In this document: in pieces, positions 18,151-27,520 of the stretch
Layout of the letters: every line of letters starts with the position of its first letter
Position numbering within the stretch: the stretch's first letter is position 1
Assembly: GCA_002840095.1 (NCBI GenBank)
Contig: PGZL01000008.1
Location: forward strand, 310,001-374,000
Source of the DNA: Gammaproteobacteria bacterium HGW-Gammaproteobacteria-1
Lineage (GTDB): Bacteria > Pseudomonadota > Gammaproteobacteria > Thiohalomonadales > Thiohalomonadaceae
Length of the DNA stretch: 64,000 nucleotides
Reading direction: 5' to 3'
Notes under the pieces: generated by a model
Database searches by the model: none
The model's input: only the letters and a program-made list of their open reading frames with translations
What the model was told of the DNA's origin: nothing
Made by a program: the position numbers and the translations under genes

Positions 18151-19056
18151 ATGAACCTGCGCGATCTGGAATATCTGGTGGCCCTGGACGAGGAACAGCA
18201 TTTCCACCGTGCCGCCGAGCGCTGCTTCGTCAGCCAGCCGACCCTGAGCGGCCAGATCAAGAAGCTGGAGGAAACCCTCGGCGTGATGCTGGTGGAGCGC
18301 GGCCGCCAGGTGCGCATGACCGAGGCCGGGCGGCTGGTGGCGGCCCAGGCGCGGCGCGTGCTCACCGAGGCGCGTGGGGTGAAGGAGATCGCCACCACCT
18401 TCCGCGACCCCATGGCCGGGCGGCTGCAGCTGGGCGTGATTCCCACCATCGCCCCTTATCTGCTGCCGCTGTTCGTGCCGCGCCTGCACAAGCGCCATCC
18501 GCGCCTGCAACTGTTCCTGCACGAACACCAGACTTCGGTATTGCTGGACAAGCTGCGCAACGGCGATCTCGACCTGCTGCTGCTGGCCCTGCCGGTGGAG
18601 ACCGACGAGTTCGAGGAGATCAATCTGTATCAGGAGCCCTTCCTGCTCAGCGTGCCCACCGGGCATCCCGATCTCGCCAAGGTGAAGGCGGCGGGGCTGG
18701 AGCATCTCCATGGCCAGGAAGTGCTGCTGCTGGCGGAGGGCCACTGCCTGCGCGGCCAGGCGCTGGACGTCTGCCTGCTGGGGGGGGCCAGCGAGTACAG
18801 CGGATTTCGCGGCACCAGCCTGGAGACCGTGCGCCAGATGGTGGCCGAGGGCATCGGCATCACCCTGATGCCGCAGCTGGCCCAAGGCAAGGAAAAGACC
18901 ATCCGCTACATCCCCTTCGCCGACCCGGTGCCGACCCGCCGCATCGGCCTGCTCCACCGCAGCGGCAGTTACCGCACCGAGGCCTTTGCCGCCGTGGCGC
19001 AGGCGGTACGCGAGGCGGTGGCGCCGGTGCTGGGTGAGCGCTGGATTGTGGAGTAG
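18151..19056 (+). CDS. oxyR: OxyR, LysR-family peroxide sensor
   Basis: MNLRDLEYLVALDEEQHFHRAAERCFVSQPTLSGQIKKLEE and GHCLRGQALDVC redox cysteines. Confidence 0.9.
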   Translation: MNLRDLEYLVALDEEQHFHRAAERCFVSQPTLSGQIKKLEETLGVMLVERGRQVRMTEAGRLVAAQARRVLTEARGVKEIATTFRDPMAGRLQLGVIPTIAPYLLPLFVPRLHKRHPRLQLFLHEHQTSVLLDKLRNGDLDLLLLALPVETDEFEEINLYQEPFLLSVPTGHPDLAKVKAAGLEHLHGQEVLLLAEGHCLRGQALDVCLLGGASEYSGFRGTSLETVRQMVAEGIGITLMPQLAQGKEKTIRYIPFADPVPTRRIGLLHRSGSYRTEAFAAVAQAVREAVAPVLGERWIVE

Positions 19057-19069
19057 CCGTAAAGCTCGG

Positions 19070-19169
19070 TCCGCAAATGGACGCAAATCGTTTCGTTGCC
19101 GCTATGGGACGATTTCGGCCCCCATGCAATCACTTATTTCATTTGCGTTTATTCGCGTTCATTTGCGGA
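19070..19169. repeat. Intergenic inverted repeat
   Basis: TCCGCAAATGGACGCAAAT ... ATTTGCGTTTATTCGCGTTCATTTGCGGA; left arm lacks 10 nt relative to right arm. Confidence 0.7.
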
Positions 19170-19224
19170 TCAAGCCTTTGATCTGTCGTGCCCGATGTCG
19201 TTGCGCTGTATCGGGTCTACGATA

Positions 19225-19261
19225 ATAGGAATTGGCTATCAATTTTATAGCAATAAACGAT
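19225..19261 (+). promoter_or_regulatory. OxyR binding site
   Basis: ATAG-N7-CTAT-N7-ATAG-N7-CGAT, 15/16 of the four-tetramer consensus, upstream of rubrerythrin. Confidence 0.85.
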
Positions 19262-19340
19262 TAGAGCTATTTGTTGTGTTTCCGTAACCTTCTCTCCGTG
19301 CCGCAGCCCAGCGGATTCAAACCAACACGGAGAGCAAGAC

Positions 19341-19814
<474 letters not shown>

Positions 19815-19856
19815 GCCTGACGACGAACCCACATTCAATTTTCCAGGAGAAATGAC

Positions 19857-20021
19857 ATGAAAAAGTTCCAGTGCATCGTTTGCGGTTACATCTACGACGA
19901 AGCGGCCGGCGACCCGGCGGAAGGTTTCGCCCCCGGCACCCGCTGGGCCGACATTCCCGACGATTGGGAATGCCCGGAGTGCGGTGTGGCCAAGGCCGAC
20001 TTCGAGATGGTGGAGATTTAA
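19857..20021 (+). CDS. Rubredoxin (54 aa)
   Basis: [54 protein letters not shown]; two CxxCG motifs; below the ORF-track length cutoff. Confidence 0.97.
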   Translation: MKKFQCIVCGYIYDEAAGDPAEGFAPGTRWADIPDDWECPECGVAKADFEMVEI

Positions 20022-20030
20022 GACTTTGTC

Positions 20031-20125
20031 GCGGAGACGCAGAGACGCGGAGTTTTCACAGCGGAGAGCCCGCTGCAGAGGTGCGAAGTTCACGGCGTGA
20101 CCTCTGCGCCTCTGCGTCTCCGCGC
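20031..20125. repeat. Dispersed inverted repeat, family C copy 3
   Basis: GCGGAGACGCAGAGACGCGGAG ... CTCTGCGCCTCTGCGTCTCCGCGC. Confidence 0.75.
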
Positions 20126-20179
20126 CGGGGTTTGAATTTATCTGTGCCTTTGCAGTGAAACGATCTACGGGAGAACGAC

Positions 20180-21316
20180 ATGCACCCCATCGTCATCATC
20201 GGTACCGGCCTGGCCGGTTACACCCTGGCGCGCGAATTGCGCAAGCTGGACAGCATCACGCCGCTGGTCATGATCACCGCGGACGACGGCGGCTTCTATT
20301 CCAAGCCGATGCTGTCCAACGCGTTGCTGCGCGGCAAGACACCGGCGCAACTGATCAGCGCCGATGCCGCGAAGATGGCGGCGGACATCAATGCGGTGAT
20401 CAGGGTGCGTACACAGGTGGAGGCCATCGACACAGTCGCGCATACGGTCACGGCGAACGGCGAAACCATTCATTACTCGCGCCTGGTGCTGGCGGTGGGC
20501 GCACGCCCGATCCGTTTGCCGCTGGAGGGCGACGGCGCTGACGACGTGCTGACGGTGAACAGCCTGGATGATTACGCGCGGTTTCATGCGCAAGTGCAGG
20601 GCGCACGGCGCGTGGCGGTCATCGGTCCCGGCCTCATCGGCTGCGAGTTCGCCAACGACCTCGCCGGTGCCGGCCACGCGGTGACTGTCATCGGTCCCGA
20701 TCCCCATCCGCTCGGCCGCCTGTTGCCCGCCGAGGCGGGTAATGCGGTGCGGGATGCCCTGAGTGCGGTCGGCATCCAGTGGCGGCTGGGTACGGTGGTG
20801 TCGCGGGTCGAGCGTGACGGCGGCGCCTATCGGCTGTTGCTGGCCGATGGCAGCGAGGTCCATGCCGACGTGGTGCTGTCCGCCATCGGTTTGCAGGCCG
20901 ACACGCGGCTGGCGCAGCAGGCCGGCCTGACGGTCAATCGCGGTATCGTGGTGAACGGTCAGCTGCGCACCAGCGCGGAGGATACGTATGCCCTGGGGGA
21001 TTGCGCCGAGGTGAACGGCGTCGTATTGCCCTTCGTGCTGCCGCTGATGGAGCAGGCGCGCACCCTGGCGGCGGTGCTGGCCGGACGCGAGGCGGCGGTG
21101 AACTACCCGCCCATGCCGGTGGCGGTGAAGACCCCGGCCTGTCCGGTGGTGGTGGCACCGCCGGCGCCGGGCAGCGGCGGCCAGTGGCAGGTGCAGGCGG
21201 ACGGCGAAGGCGTGCGGGCGGAATTCGTCGACGGCACGCTGTTGCGCGGCTTTGCCCTTACCGGCGCCGCCATCTCCGCCAAGCAGGCACTGGTGAAGCA
21301 ACTGGCGGCGCTGTAA
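20180..21316 (+). CDS. Rubredoxin-NAD(+) reductase-like FAD oxidoreductase
   Basis: IIGTGLAGYTLARELRKLD, VAVIGPGLIGCEFANDL, YALGDCAEVNG; follows rubredoxin. Confidence 0.85.
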   Translation: MHPIVIIGTGLAGYTLARELRKLDSITPLVMITADDGGFYSKPMLSNALLRGKTPAQLISADAAKMAADINAVIRVRTQVEAIDTVAHTVTANGETIHYSRLVLAVGARPIRLPLEGDGADDVLTVNSLDDYARFHAQVQGARRVAVIGPGLIGCEFANDLAGAGHAVTVIGPDPHPLGRLLPAEAGNAVRDALSAVGIQWRLGTVVSRVERDGGAYRLLLADGSEVHADVVLSAIGLQADTRLAQQAGLTVNRGIVVNGQLRTSAEDTYALGDCAEVNGVVLPFVLPLMEQARTLAAVLAGREAAVNYPPMPVAVKTPACPVVVAPPAPGSGGQWQVQADGEGVRAEFVDGTLLRGFALTGAAISAKQALVKQLAAL

Positions 21317-21334
21317 CTGATAACTTCCAACACT

Positions 21335-21480
21335 TGTCGCAGAGGCGCAGAGGCGCAGAGGCGCAGAGACGCGGAGGGATTCGGCTCTGTGGGGCGGGTT
21401 TGCCGCTGGGGTGGCGTAGGCCCCGGGCAACGAGTGTTACAGCCTGGCTTTCCTCTGTGCTCTGCGTCTCTGCGGCAGGT
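21335..21480. repeat. Dispersed inverted repeat, family C copy 4 (left arm with tandem CAGAGGCG units)
   Basis: GTCGCAGAGGCGCAGAGGCGCAGAGGCGCAGAGACGCGGAG ... TCTGCGTCTCTGCGGCAGGT. Confidence 0.7.
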
Positions 21481-21494
21481 GTTAAGTCGTTCTC

Positions 21495-21887
21495 TTATTC
21501 GCAGTCGTTGGACTTGTTGTTGGCCTCGGCAATCCTGCCGGCGAGGGCAAACCACTTCTGCGCCTCGGCCTCGTCGGTCTGCACCCCCAGGCCGCTGACG
21601 TAGATCATGCCCAGCGCATTGGCGGCTTGCAGATGGCGCTGTTCGGCGGCGCGCGCCAGCCATTTCACCGCCTCGGCGCCGTCCTGCGCCACGCCGTCGG
21701 CGCCGGTGCTGTACAGGCTGCCGAGCAGGTATTGCGCGTCGACGTTGCCGTCACGGGCCAACGGCCGCAGCAGCAGCAGGGCGCGGTTGTGATCGCCGGC
21801 GTCGAGGGCCGCAGCGGCGTCATCGATGGCATCGGCGGCGGCCGGACCGGGCAGGGAGATGAGAAGCAGCAGGGCGATGAATCGTTT
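21495..21887 (-). CDS. Sel1-repeat secreted protein
   Basis: Signal peptide; AQYLLGSLYSTGADGVAQDGAEAVKWLARAAEQ Sel1 repeats. Confidence 0.8.
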   Translation of the reverse strand, partial: KRFIALLLLISLPGPAAADAIDDAAAALDAGDHNRALLLLRPLARDGNVDAQYLLGSLYSTGADGVAQDGAEAVKWLARAAEQRHLQAANALGMIYVSGLGVQTDEAEAQKWFALAGRIAEANNKSNDCE

Positions 21888-21952
21888 CATGATGCGCAGT
21901 ATGTTGTGCGGGGTGTTCAAGTCTACCCGATTCGGGTTAACGTCGCCGAATC

Positions 21953-22789
21953 ATGAAGATAGCAGTCCTGTCCGACATACACGGCAACGTGCCGGCACTG
22001 GAGACGGTGCTGGAGGACGTGGCGCGCTGGCGGCCCGACGAGCTCATCGTCAACGGCGATCTGATCAATCGCGGTCCCTACAGCCTGGCCTGTCTGGAGC
22101 TGTTGCAGCGCAGTTTCCCCCGCAGCCGCTTTCTGCGCGGCAATCACGAGGATTTCGTGCTGTCCTGCGGCGAACGGGACGATGACCCGGAGCACCCCAC
22201 CTACGATCTGCGCCGCTTCGCCCACTGGACCTATGCCCAGCTCGGCGCCGCCGTCGCGGACGTGCGGCAGTGGGATAACCACATCGATCTCACCGAGCTG
22301 GACGGTGGTGCGCTGCACATCACCCACGGCTCGCGCCTGGGCAATCGCGACGGCATCTCCGCGCGCACCGAGGAGAGCGAGCTGCCGGCCAAGCTGGGCG
22401 AGCGGCGCGACCTGTTCATCACCTCCCACACCCACAAGCCGCTGTGGCGCCTGTTCGAGGGCACGCTGGTGGTCAACACCGGCTCGGTGGGCGCGCCCTT
22501 CGATGACGACCCGCGCGCCTGCTACGGCCGCTTCACCTTCGACGGCCGGCGCTGGCAGGCCGAGGTGGTGCGCCTGCACTACGATCGGGCACGGGCGGAA
22601 CACGACTTTGTCGCCAGCGGTTTTCTCGAGCAGGGCGGCCCGCTGACCCGGCTGATGCTGGAGGAGCTGCGCCACTCGCGCATGTTCGTCGGGCCGTGGA
22701 TGCGGCAATATCATGAGGCGGTCCTGGCGCAGGAGATCAGCGTCGAGCGGGCCGTCAGGGATTTTCTGGGCACTGTAGGCCGGACATAG
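21953..22789 (+). CDS. Calcineurin-like metallophosphoesterase
   Basis: LSDIHGN, NGDLINRGPYS, GNHEDF, SHTHKP motifs. Confidence 0.85.
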   Translation: MKIAVLSDIHGNVPALETVLEDVARWRPDELIVNGDLINRGPYSLACLELLQRSFPRSRFLRGNHEDFVLSCGERDDDPEHPTYDLRRFAHWTYAQLGAAVADVRQWDNHIDLTELDGGALHITHGSRLGNRDGISARTEESELPAKLGERRDLFITSHTHKPLWRLFEGTLVVNTGSVGAPFDDDPRACYGRFTFDGRRWQAEVVRLHYDRARAEHDFVASGFLEQGGPLTRLMLEELRHSRMFVGPWMRQYHEAVLAQEISVERAVRDFLGTVGRT

Positions 22790-22860
22790 CGCAGCGGTGT
22801 CCGGCAAGGCGCGCCCGCTTTATCGGGCCCACTAGAGATGAAAGACAATGACCGTTTCAA

Positions 22861-22895
22861 AAGTCTCAAGTTACAAGTGGCAAGTTACAAGAAAC
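22861..22895. repeat. Heptanucleotide-periodic array (5 units)
   Basis: AAGTCTC AAGTTAC AAGTGGC AAGTTAC AAGAAAC. Confidence 0.75.
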
Positions 22896-22937
22896 AACCC
22901 GACATTCTTCACTTGTCACTGTCCCTAAGGAGCGTCC

Positions 22938-23456
22938 ATGACAACAGGAGTTAATCAGGCAATCCAGAAGCTGTATGTATTCCTCGCCCGGGCGGTGGAC
23001 CTGTCGGAGAAGATCCAGAACCGCATGCAGGAGCATGCCATGCAGGAAGAGATCGAGGCGCTGTATGCGCAGCGGCAACAGCTGTTTGCGGCGGCGGCGC
23101 CGGAGGTGGCGGCGTGGAACGCAGCGGCGCGGCTCACGCCGGCCGATTCATGGAATGTCTACAAGGCGTTTCTGCTGGCGCTGGAGGAGGAACACATCGC
23201 GCGCCAGTACAAGGCGCAGGACGGCGCGCTGGGCTTCGAGAACATCAGCGAAGTGCACGCCAATCCGTTCCTGTTGCAGGAGGACGGCGTCGACGACAAG
23301 GCGGAGGTGGATGCGATGATCGAACGGCGGCGCCTGGCGCCGGCCGACGTGCTGCAACTGATGGCCCACCTCGGCGCCGATGAACTGCTGGCGCTGATGC
23401 AGCTGGCCAAGCAGCTGAGCGAAGGCAGTATCTGGGAACGCAAATACGATCTGTAG
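22938..23456 (+). CDS. Hypothetical protein
   Basis: 172 aa ORF, codon usage consistent, no recognised domain. Confidence 0.6.
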   Translation: MTTGVNQAIQKLYVFLARAVDLSEKIQNRMQEHAMQEEIEALYAQRQQLFAAAAPEVAAWNAAARLTPADSWNVYKAFLLALEEEHIARQYKAQDGALGFENISEVHANPFLLQEDGVDDKAEVDAMIERRRLAPADVLQLMAHLGADELLALMQLAKQLSEGSIWERKYDL

Positions 23457-23466
23457 GCGCCGGCCG

Positions 23467-23775
23467 TCAGGCGGCCAGGCCGCATACGCCGCCGGGGGCG
23501 ATGTCGCGGAACTCGCTCAGCACCACGCGGTCCAGCAGGGCGGAGAAGGTGGGGGTCTGATGCAGGTCCACCTCGATGCCGTCGAAGGTGTCGGCGATGA
23601 GCTCGCGCAGAACCTGGGATTCGGCGCTGCCCATGCGCAGGTCCTCCACCAGACGGGCTTCATCCACCACCTCGTCCAGATCGGCCTGCAGGGCGTCGGC
23701 CACCACGGCCTTGAGCGCCATGCCCATCAGGTTCTTTACGGATTCCAGCTCGTTGGTACCGGCCTTGATACACAT
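23467..23775 (-). CDS. Acyl carrier protein-like protein
   Basis: VVADALQADLDEVVDEARLVEDLRMGSAESQVLRELIADTFDGIEVDLHQTPTFSALLDRV aligns with ACP helices and Ser position. Confidence 0.5.
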   Translation of the reverse strand: MCIKAGTNELESVKNLMGMALKAVVADALQADLDEVVDEARLVEDLRMGSAESQVLRELIADTFDGIEVDLHQTPTFSALLDRVVLSEFRDIAPGGVCGLAA

Positions 23776-23839
23776 CGCGTAACCTCCATGGGCGCTAAAT
23801 CAGTGAATCCGAATATTAGCGGACACAGATATTGCGGCA

Positions 23840-23853
23840 TTGATATGGATCAA
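23840..23853. promoter_or_regulatory. FNR/ANR box
   Basis: TTGATATGGATCAA, exact TTGAT-N4-ATCAA. Confidence 0.75.
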
Positions 23854-23956
23854 TCAAATACCGAATCGCAATTTGCCGAAAGTGATCCAAGTCAAAAATA
23901 AGCCGCCTGGCGGGGCTATTTTTCCTTTTGGTGGCGGAATTCCGGGTGCAGATCAT

Positions 23957-23979
23957 AAAAAAAGCGGCCGTGGGGCCGC
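23957..23979 (-). terminator. Rho-independent terminator of the Spy/CpxP-like gene
   Basis: Minus strand GCGGCCCCACGGCCGC followed by TTTTTTT. Confidence 0.75.
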
Positions 23980-24046
23980 CGGAAAGGCACCGGGACCACG
24001 GGCCGGGGGCGGCCGCGTGATCGCGGTGCAGGGGGAGTACCGGGGT

Positions 24047-24502
24047 TTACCAGCCGTGACGCGGGCCGTCGCCGAAGCCGCCCATGCCCTGCTGGACCTT
24101 CTCGCGCTGCTGCGGGGTCAGGATGGCCTGGAATTTCTGCCGCGCCTCGGCGCGGGCCACGATCATGTCGGCCATTTGCGCGGCCTGCTTGTCCGCCAGC
24201 TGGCGGATGGTGGCGGTGTCGGCGCCGGCGTCCATGGCGTCACGCAGTTCGCGGCGCGCATCGCGCATGGTATCCATCTGCTTGCGCATGACGTCGCGCT
24301 GCTCCTTGCGCAGGGTGTCGAGCTGGCTGCGTTGCGCATCGGTCAGATCATCCAGCTGCATGACGGCGCGCATGGGATTGGCCCCGTCGCGATCGCAGCC
24401 GCCCATGCCGGGATGGCCGCCGAAGGCGAGGGCGGCGCCGGTGCCGCCGAGCAGCAGGGAACCGGCCAGCAGGGCGACGAGGGTTTTGTTGGAACGCTTC
24501 AT
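24047..24502 (-). CDS. Spy/CpxP-like periplasmic (LTXXQ) protein
   Basis: Signal peptide; LTDAQRSQLDTLRKEQRDVMRKQMD and LTPQQREKV. Confidence 0.75.
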   Translation of the reverse strand: MKRSNKTLVALLAGSLLLGGTGAALAFGGHPGMGGCDRDGANPMRAVMQLDDLTDAQRSQLDTLRKEQRDVMRKQMDTMRDARRELRDAMDAGADTATIRQLADKQAAQMADMIVARAEARQKFQAILTPQQREKVQQGMGGFGDGPRHGW

Positions 24503-24667
24503 GATGTGTCTCCTTGGGTTGGTGGATGGCTGTGGCTACAGCGTGAGCAAACGATAGCCGCGCCCCGCATGCAGTTGGGTTGAGAGACGCGAGGGAGTGC
24601 AAAGAAGTGCAAACCGGGCGGGCAAGATGCTTTCGCTGTGCCCTGCGGGGGAGGACAATTGCTGCAT

Positions 24668-24730
24668 GTAGGGTGCGCACCGCGCACCATGGCAAGCCGG
24701 GTAATGCATCGGTGCGCAGTGCGCACCCTG
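24668..24730. repeat. Intergenic inverted repeat, family A variant
   Basis: GTAGGGTGCGCACCGCGCACC ... GGTGCGCAGTGCGCACCCTG. Confidence 0.65.
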
Positions 24731-24754
24731 TGGTGGCCACATTCAGGAGCAAAG

Positions 24755-25432
24755 ATGCCGCGCATTCTGTTGATCGATGATGACGTAGCCCTGTGCGAGC
24801 TGCTGACCGAGTACCTGGTCGGCGAAGGCTTTACCGTGCAGGCCGTGCACGACGGCACGCAGGGTGAGGCGGCAGCCGTGGCGGAGGATTGGGATGCCGT
24901 CATTCTCGACGTGATGCTGCCGGGGATGAACGGCTTCGACGTGCTGAAGCGCATCAAGCCGAAGACCTCCGCGCCGGTGCTGATGCTCACTGCGCGCGGT
25001 GAGGATACCGATACCGTGCTGGGCCTCGAACTGGGCGCCGACGACTACGTGGCCAAGCCGGCCAGTCCGCGCGTGCTGGTGGCCCGGCTGCGCGCCCTGC
25101 TGCGGCGCCACGGTGATGAAGGTGCGGCGGGTGTGCTGCGCGTCGGCGATCTGACCCTGGACGAAGGCAGCCGCCGCGTCACCGTGGGCGGTGCCGACGT
25201 CGTGCTCACCGGTGCGGAGTTCAATCTGCTGGCCATCCTGGTGCGTCACGCCGGCCACGTGGTGCCGCGCGACGTGCTGGCCGAGGACGGGCTGGGGCGT
25301 GCCTTGCAGGCCTTCGATCGCCGCATCGAAACCCACATGGCGCAGATCCGGCGCAAGCTGGGGCCGCTGCCCGACGGCACCCCCCGCATCCAGACGGTGC
25401 GCGGCTCCGGCTACCAATACGTGTCGCGCTGA
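24755..25432 (+). CDS. OmpR-family response regulator (CpxR-like)
   Basis: LLIDDD, VILDVMLPGMNG, winged-helix C-terminus VRGSGYQYV. Confidence 0.9.
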   Translation: MPRILLIDDDVALCELLTEYLVGEGFTVQAVHDGTQGEAAAVAEDWDAVILDVMLPGMNGFDVLKRIKPKTSAPVLMLTARGEDTDTVLGLELGADDYVAKPASPRVLVARLRALLRRHGDEGAAGVLRVGDLTLDEGSRRVTVGGADVVLTGAEFNLLAILVRHAGHVVPRDVLAEDGLGRALQAFDRRIETHMAQIRRKLGPLPDGTPRIQTVRGSGYQYVSR

Positions 25433-26724
25433 TGAATTCGCTCTTCACCAAGATATTCCTCACCTTCTGGCTCACGGCGGTGCTGCTGGGCGTCAGCATG
25501 ATCGGCGTGTCGCGCCTGCTCGGCGGCGAAGTGATCGCCGAGGCGCAGCGCGATCTGGCCGCACGGGCGGAGACGGCGGCGGCGCTGTGGCGCGAAGGCG
25601 GCGCGGCAGTGACGGCGCGCTGGCTGCACAGCCAGCCGGAAGGCGCCCGCGTGATGCTGGTGAATGCCGTGGGCGAGCCGGTGCTGCGCCAGCGCATGTC
25701 GCGGCGCTCGCTGGAGCACCTGCACGGCGCCATGGAACCGGGCGTGCATCCGACCGGGCCGGGCCACGTGGTCATCGTCGCTGCCTTGCAGGGCGTGGAG
25801 CCGCCGCTCTATCTGCTGCGCGAACTGAATCCGGGACAGCTGCCCCTCATGCCGGTCTGGTTGCGCATCCTGATCGCGGTTGGTGTCACCGGCCTGCTCA
25901 GCTACACCCTGGCGGCGCTGCTCACCCGTCGCCTGCGCCGTCTGCGCCGCGCGGCGCAGGCGCTGGCGGCGGGCGATCTCACCGTGCGCGTCGGCCGTCC
26001 CGGCGGCGACGAAGTGGAGGCCCTGGCCCGCGATTTCGATCAGATGACCGATCACGTGCGCGATCTGCTCGACACGCAAAAGCGTCTGCTGCGTGACGTG
26101 TCGCACGAGCTGCGCTCGCCGCTGGCGCGGCTGCGCATCGCACTGGAACTGGCCGAGCGCAATCGCGACCAGTCGCTGCAACGCATCGGCAAGGAGGCAG
26201 ACGAACTGGAAGCCCTGATTACCGACGTGCTGTCCCTGGCGCGTCTGGAATCGGGACAGTCGGCGCTGGAGCGGCGCGAGGTGGCGCTGCATGAACTGGT
26301 GCAGCAGGTGGTCACCGATGCCGACTTCGAGGCGCAGGCGAAAGAGCGCAGCGTGGACCTCGCAGCGAACGATGCCGTGACGCTGGCCGGCGATCCGGTG
26401 CTGTTGCGCTCCGCCATCGAGAACGTGGTGCGCAACGCGGTACGCCACACCGCGACGCAATCGACGGTGCACGTGGAACTGCATGCCGACAACGGCACGG
26501 CGGTGATCGCCGTGCGCGATCACGGCAGCGGCGTACCGCCGGAAGCCATCGGCCGCATGTTCGAACCCTTCGCCCGCGTCGGCGAGGCGCGTGAGCGCGG
26601 CAGCGGCGGCTACGGCCTCGGCCTTGCCATCACCGGCCGCGCCGTCCAGGCCCATGGCGGCAGCGTTAGCGCCGTCAACCATCCCGAAGGCGGCCTGCTG
26701 GTCACCATCCGCCTGCCGCTGTAA
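25432..26724 (+). CDS. Sensor histidine kinase (CpxA-like)
   Basis: HAMP; DVSHELRSPLARLRIALEL H-box; GSGGYGLGLAI. Confidence 0.9.
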   Translation: MNSLFTKIFLTFWLTAVLLGVSMIGVSRLLGGEVIAEAQRDLAARAETAAALWREGGAAVTARWLHSQPEGARVMLVNAVGEPVLRQRMSRRSLEHLHGAMEPGVHPTGPGHVVIVAALQGVEPPLYLLRELNPGQLPLMPVWLRILIAVGVTGLLSYTLAALLTRRLRRLRRAAQALAAGDLTVRVGRPGGDEVEALARDFDQMTDHVRDLLDTQKRLLRDVSHELRSPLARLRIALELAERNRDQSLQRIGKEADELEALITDVLSLARLESGQSALERREVALHELVQQVVTDADFEAQAKERSVDLAANDAVTLAGDPVLLRSAIENVVRNAVRHTATQSTVHVELHADNGTAVIAVRDHGSGVPPEAIGRMFEPFARVGEARERGSGGYGLGLAITGRAVQAHGGSVSAVNHPEGGLLVTIRLPL

Positions 26725-26938
26725 AGATCCCTGGCGCATATCTCCCTCCCCACATTGTGGGGAGGGCCGGGGAGGGGTATTGCGGTGCCAGGCGCCGCAA
26801 TCGCCCGGCACAGCCAAGCTCCCACAAAATCAATACCCGACCACCTTCCTCTGCCTCAGCGACAGGCATTTCCCCTGCCCATCCCGATTGGTTATGCTCC
26901 AAGGGCACTAAAACAATAAACCACCAAAGGAGAGAACC

Positions 26939-27328
26939 ATGACCCAAAGCAGCGTAACCGTCGCCGACATCGCCATCGTCGGCCTGGGCGAAATCGGCGG
27001 CCGCTTCCTCGACGAAATCCTGCGCCTGCGCGACCGCGGCATCCGTGTGGTCTGTGTCGCGCAGAACTCCGACACTCCGGGCAAGCAGCGCGCCCAGGAC
27101 GCAGGCATTCCGCTCAAGACCGTCGATGAAATCGTCGCCCTCGGCGGCGCCGTCGACGTGATCTTCGACCTCACCGGCCACCCCGAAGTGCGCAAAGACC
27201 TGCGCGCCAAGATGCAGGCCACCGGCAACCGCCACACCATCATCGCCCCGGAAACCATGGCACGCATGTTGTGGGCGGTGATCAGCGACGAACAACTGGG
27301 CGAAGGCCATACCAGCCGGGGTTATTGA
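26939..27328 (+). CDS. Small Rossmann-fold protein
   Basis: IAIVGLGEIGGRFLDEIL nucleotide-binding motif; 129 aa. Confidence 0.6.
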   Translation: MTQSSVTVADIAIVGLGEIGGRFLDEILRLRDRGIRVVCVAQNSDTPGKQRAQDAGIPLKTVDEIVALGGAVDVIFDLTGHPEVRKDLRAKMQATGNRHTIIAPETMARMLWAVISDEQLGEGHTSRGY

Positions 27329-27338
27329 ACCATACTGG

Positions 27339-27356
27339 GCAGGGATGCCCTGCTTT
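27339..27356 (+). terminator. Hairpin terminator
   Basis: GCAGGGATGCCCTGCTTTT after the 27328 stop. Confidence 0.55.
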
Positions 27357-27520
27357 TGCATGCCCCGCCGATGGTGAGTTCCTGTGGGATTTTGGATGCG
27401 GAGCTGGGCAGAGGGTTGGATATATGGTTTCTATATCTGGATATCTAATTGGCACATTTAGAAAGCAGATGTCTAGATATATAAGTTATTTCTAGATATA
27501 GAAATGCAACCGAATTGTAG

